Shown here piece by piece: positions 50,764-52,447 of a stretch of DNA of 52,447 nt. The notes beneath the pieces were generated by a model. That model worked only from the letters and a program-made list of their open reading frames with translations, was not told the origin of the DNA and did not search any database. Source of the DNA: Oscillospiraceae bacterium (GTDB lineage Bacteria; Bacillota; Clostridia; Oscillospirales; Ruminococcaceae); assembly GCA_017555565.1 (NCBI GenBank), contig JAFZGF010000075.1, positions 1-52,447 of the forward strand, read 5' to 3'. Positions within the stretch are counted from its first letter, which is position 1. Each line of letters begins with the position of its first letter. The position numbers and the translations under genes were made by a program.

Positions 50764-52278
50764 ATGAATATTAAACAAGCTAAAGATGAAATCAAAAATA
50801 CCTTAACCGTTTATTTTACAAAAAATGAATTCGGCAACTATGTAATTCCTATTGAAAAACAGCGCCCTGTTTTCCTTATGGGCCCTCCAGGTATCGGCAA
50901 AACAGCTATTATGGCTCAGATTGCTTCTGAAATGGGCGTGGGTCTGCTGTCTTACTCTATGACACACCACACACGCCAGTCTGCCATTGGTCTGCCTTTT
51001 ATTGAAAAGAAAGTATTCAACGGCCAGGAATACACCGTTTCTGAATACACACTTTCCGAAATCGTTGCTTCAGTTTACGAACTTATGGAAACAACAGGAT
51101 TGAAAGAAGGTATCCTGTTCCTTGACGAAATCAACTGTGTATCCGAAACACTGGCACCTGTTATGCTGCAGCTGCTGCAGTACAAAGTATTCGGCAAACA
51201 CAAAATCCCTGCAGGCTGGGTAATTGTTACAGCCGGTAACCCACCAGAATACAACAATGCCGTTAGAGAATACGACATTGCTACCTGGGACCGTCTCAAA
51301 CGTATTGACATCACTCCTGACTTTGAAATCTGGAAAGAATATGCTTACAAAGCAAATATTCATATGTCCATCATCTCTTATCTGGAATCAAAAACAGCTG
51401 ACTTCTACACAATCGAAACAACTGTAGACAGCAAAGCCTTTGCCACAGCCCGCGGTTGGGAAGACCTTTCACAGATGATCGACCTGTACGAAAAACACGG
51501 CATTGAAGTAAAAGAAACACTTATTTCACAGTACCTGCAGAACAGAAAAGTGGCCAAATCCTTTGCTGCTTACTACGATCTGTATGTAAAATACCGTGGC
51601 GACTACCAGATTGACAAAATTATGGTGGGCGAATACAGCCAGAACGTGCGCTACAAGGCACAGTCTGCTAAATTTGACGAAAGAGTTATGCTGGTATCCC
51701 TGCTGCTGGATGCTATCAATGAAGACACACTGGCAGTAGTTGAGAAAATCAATATCATTGCTGAAATCCGCAAACTGGTGCGCAGCTTCACCAAGAAAGT
51801 TGAAGTGGGCGAACAGAAACCTATCGATATTCTCCAGCACCTTATCGAAAAGCAGAAAAAAGAAATGGAAAAACGTCTTTCTGCCGGCAACCTTACTGAC
51901 CTGGAAAGAAGCAATATGAACACAGTTATCGAATTCTTGGAAGCACAGCTTTCAGGTGTTATGAACGCTGATGCTGAAACAGCTGTAAAACATATGAAAT
52001 CCAGCTATAACGCACTTACACGCGCACATAAAAAAGAAGCAAAAGCTACCAGCGAAAGAATGGACAATGCATTCAGATTTGTGGATGATGTATTTGGCGA
52101 CGGTCAGGAAATGCTGATTCTGGTTACAGAACTTACACAGAACTACTATGGTTCCAAATTTATCTCCAACTTCGGTTGTGATGAATATTTCAAACACAAT
52201 AAATCCCTCCTGTTCTACGAACGCGACAAAGAAATTATGGACGAAATCGCAGAACTTGATATCGACCTGGATATTTAA
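50764..52278 (+). CDS. MoxR-family AAA+ ATPase
   Basis: The protein has 504 residues. The AAA+ core (about 5-220) has Walker A GPPGIGKTA, Walker B ILFLDEINCV and sensor 1 VTAGNPPEYNN, with a later arginine in TWDRLKRIDI. The rest (about 250-504) is a helical region rich in Lys, Glu and Ala, perhaps for oligomerisation or substrate contact. MoxR ATPases act as chaperones, often with a VWA partner, as RavA does with ViaA. The gene follows the VWA gene by nine bases. AAGAGG lies before the ATG. A terminator ends the operon. Confidence 0.93.
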   Translation: MNIKQAKDEIKNTLTVYFTKNEFGNYVIPIEKQRPVFLMGPPGIGKTAIMAQIASEMGVGLLSYSMTHHTRQSAIGLPFIEKKVFNGQEYTVSEYTLSEIVASVYELMETTGLKEGILFLDEINCVSETLAPVMLQLLQYKVFGKHKIPAGWVIVTAGNPPEYNNAVREYDIATWDRLKRIDITPDFEIWKEYAYKANIHMSIISYLESKTADFYTIETTVDSKAFATARGWEDLSQMIDLYEKHGIEVKETLISQYLQNRKVAKSFAAYYDLYVKYRGDYQIDKIMVGEYSQNVRYKAQSAKFDERVMLVSLLLDAINEDTLAVVEKINIIAEIRKLVRSFTKKVEVGEQKPIDILQHLIEKQKKEMEKRLSAGNLTDLERSNMNTVIEFLEAQLSGVMNADAETAVKHMKSSYNALTRAHKKEAKATSERMDNAFRFVDDVFGDGQEMLILVTELTQNYYGSKFISNFGCDEYFKHNKSLLFYERDKEIMDEIAELDIDLDI

Positions 52279-52291
52279 TCAATATAAAACC

Positions 52292-52320
52292 AAAAGGCTG
52301 TCATCTCAGACAGCCTTTTA
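52292..52320 (+). terminator. Terminator of the DUF6273/VWA/MoxR operon
   Basis: AAAAGGCTGTC (52292-52302) pairs with GACAGCCTTTT (52309-52319), loop ATCTCA. Confidence 0.92.
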
Positions 52321-52325
52321 GTTAT

Positions 52326-52354
52326 TTGACAAAAATAATTTGTTTTAGTATAAT
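52326..52354 (+). promoter_or_regulatory. Consensus promoter of tRNA-Leu
   Basis: TTGACA (52326-52331) and TATAAT (52349-52354) are perfect and spaced by 17 bp, ending 11 bases before the tRNA. Confidence 0.92.
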
Positions 52355-52365
52355 AAATTTATTAT

Positions 52366-52447
52366 GCGGATATGGCGGAATTGGCAGACGTGCCAGATTT
52401 AGGATCTGGTGCCTTCGGCGTGCAGGTTCGACCCCTGTTATCCGCAC
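52366..52447 (+). tRNA. tRNA-Leu (UAG), 3' end at window edge
   Basis: The acceptor stem pairs GCGGATA with TATCCGC. The anticodon stem CCAGA/TCTGG encloses TTTAGGA, giving anticodon UAG (reads CUA, and with wobble other CUN). A long variable arm (TGCCTTCGGCG) marks a class II tRNA, and GGTTCGACCCC is the T arm. The window ends after discriminator A and one C, so whether CCA is encoded cannot be seen. Confidence 0.95.

Overview
The window looks like chromosome from an anaerobic, low-to-mid-GC member of the Firmicutes (class Clostridia). The evidence is a complete six-subunit Rnf complex in the clostridial order C-D-G-E-A-B, a group-B-type [FeFe] hydrogenase next to the NADH sensor Rex, formate-tetrahydrofolate ligase, a BlaI/M56 sensor pair, a T-box leader, strong AGGAGG-type ribosome binding sites and stops that are nearly all TAA. 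I see no CRISPR array, insertion sequence, phage module or rRNA. The single tRNA is tRNA-Leu(UAG) at the right edge.

Layout. 1-0.9 kb: AT-rich edge with a C-terminal gene fragment and a membrane-tethered XRE regulator. 0.9-3.7 kb: cyclophilin, type III pantothenate kinase, a DUF4830-like protein and a 16S rRNA pseudouridine synthase. 3.8-9.0 kb: a CdaR/PucR-type regulator, then ftsE-ftsX, an M23 hydrolase and an S41/CtpB-like protein, which together form a division and cell-wall hydrolysis operon. 9.1-13.9 kb: a small membrane protein, a NifX-like protein, a lipoprotein, proC, a histidine phosphatase and a GNAT enzyme. 14-16 kb: rex and the hydrogenase, oppositely oriented to an HD-domain gene. 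17-20 kb: a CDF transporter and fhs. 20.2-27.6 kb: cysteine desulfurase, thiI, a phosphoesterase, a very large CinA/sortase-like/SpoIID fusion and threonine aldolase. 27.7-30.4 kb: BlaI with twin operators, an M56 receptor and a 22-residue peptide gene. 30.5-35 kb: VanW, an MBOAT/DHHW surface-acylation pair, RidA and two small unknowns. 35.1-40.6 kb: rnfCDGEAB. 40.7-43.3 kb: a CAT-like enzyme, an MBL hydrolase and a FliB-like protein. 43.4-46 kb: a polar amino-acid ABC transporter under T-box control. 46.1-52.3 kb: three tandem DUF6273 paralogs followed by a metallopeptidase-like/VWA protein and a MoxR-type AAA+ ATPase.

Metabolic sense. Rnf, Rex, the hydrogenase and Fhs point to redox balancing by ferredoxin/NADH exchange and one-carbon metabolism. 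A second theme is envelope remodelling: FtsEX with M23 and S41 proteins, SpoIID, MBOAT/DHHW and VanW. Several envelope proteins carry catalytic domains that have lost key residues. The S41 serine is Tyr, the sortase-like His and Cys are gone, and the metallopeptidase-like HExxH reads HMxxH.

The best candidates for something undescribed are (i) the CinA-TM-dead sortase-SpoIID fusion and (ii) the DUF6273 x3 / VWA / MoxR operon, which has its own strong promoter and an adjacent palindrome. Other notable points are an RnfG with a duplicated FMN-binding domain, an RnfE with a four-cysteine tail, and two membrane microproteins.
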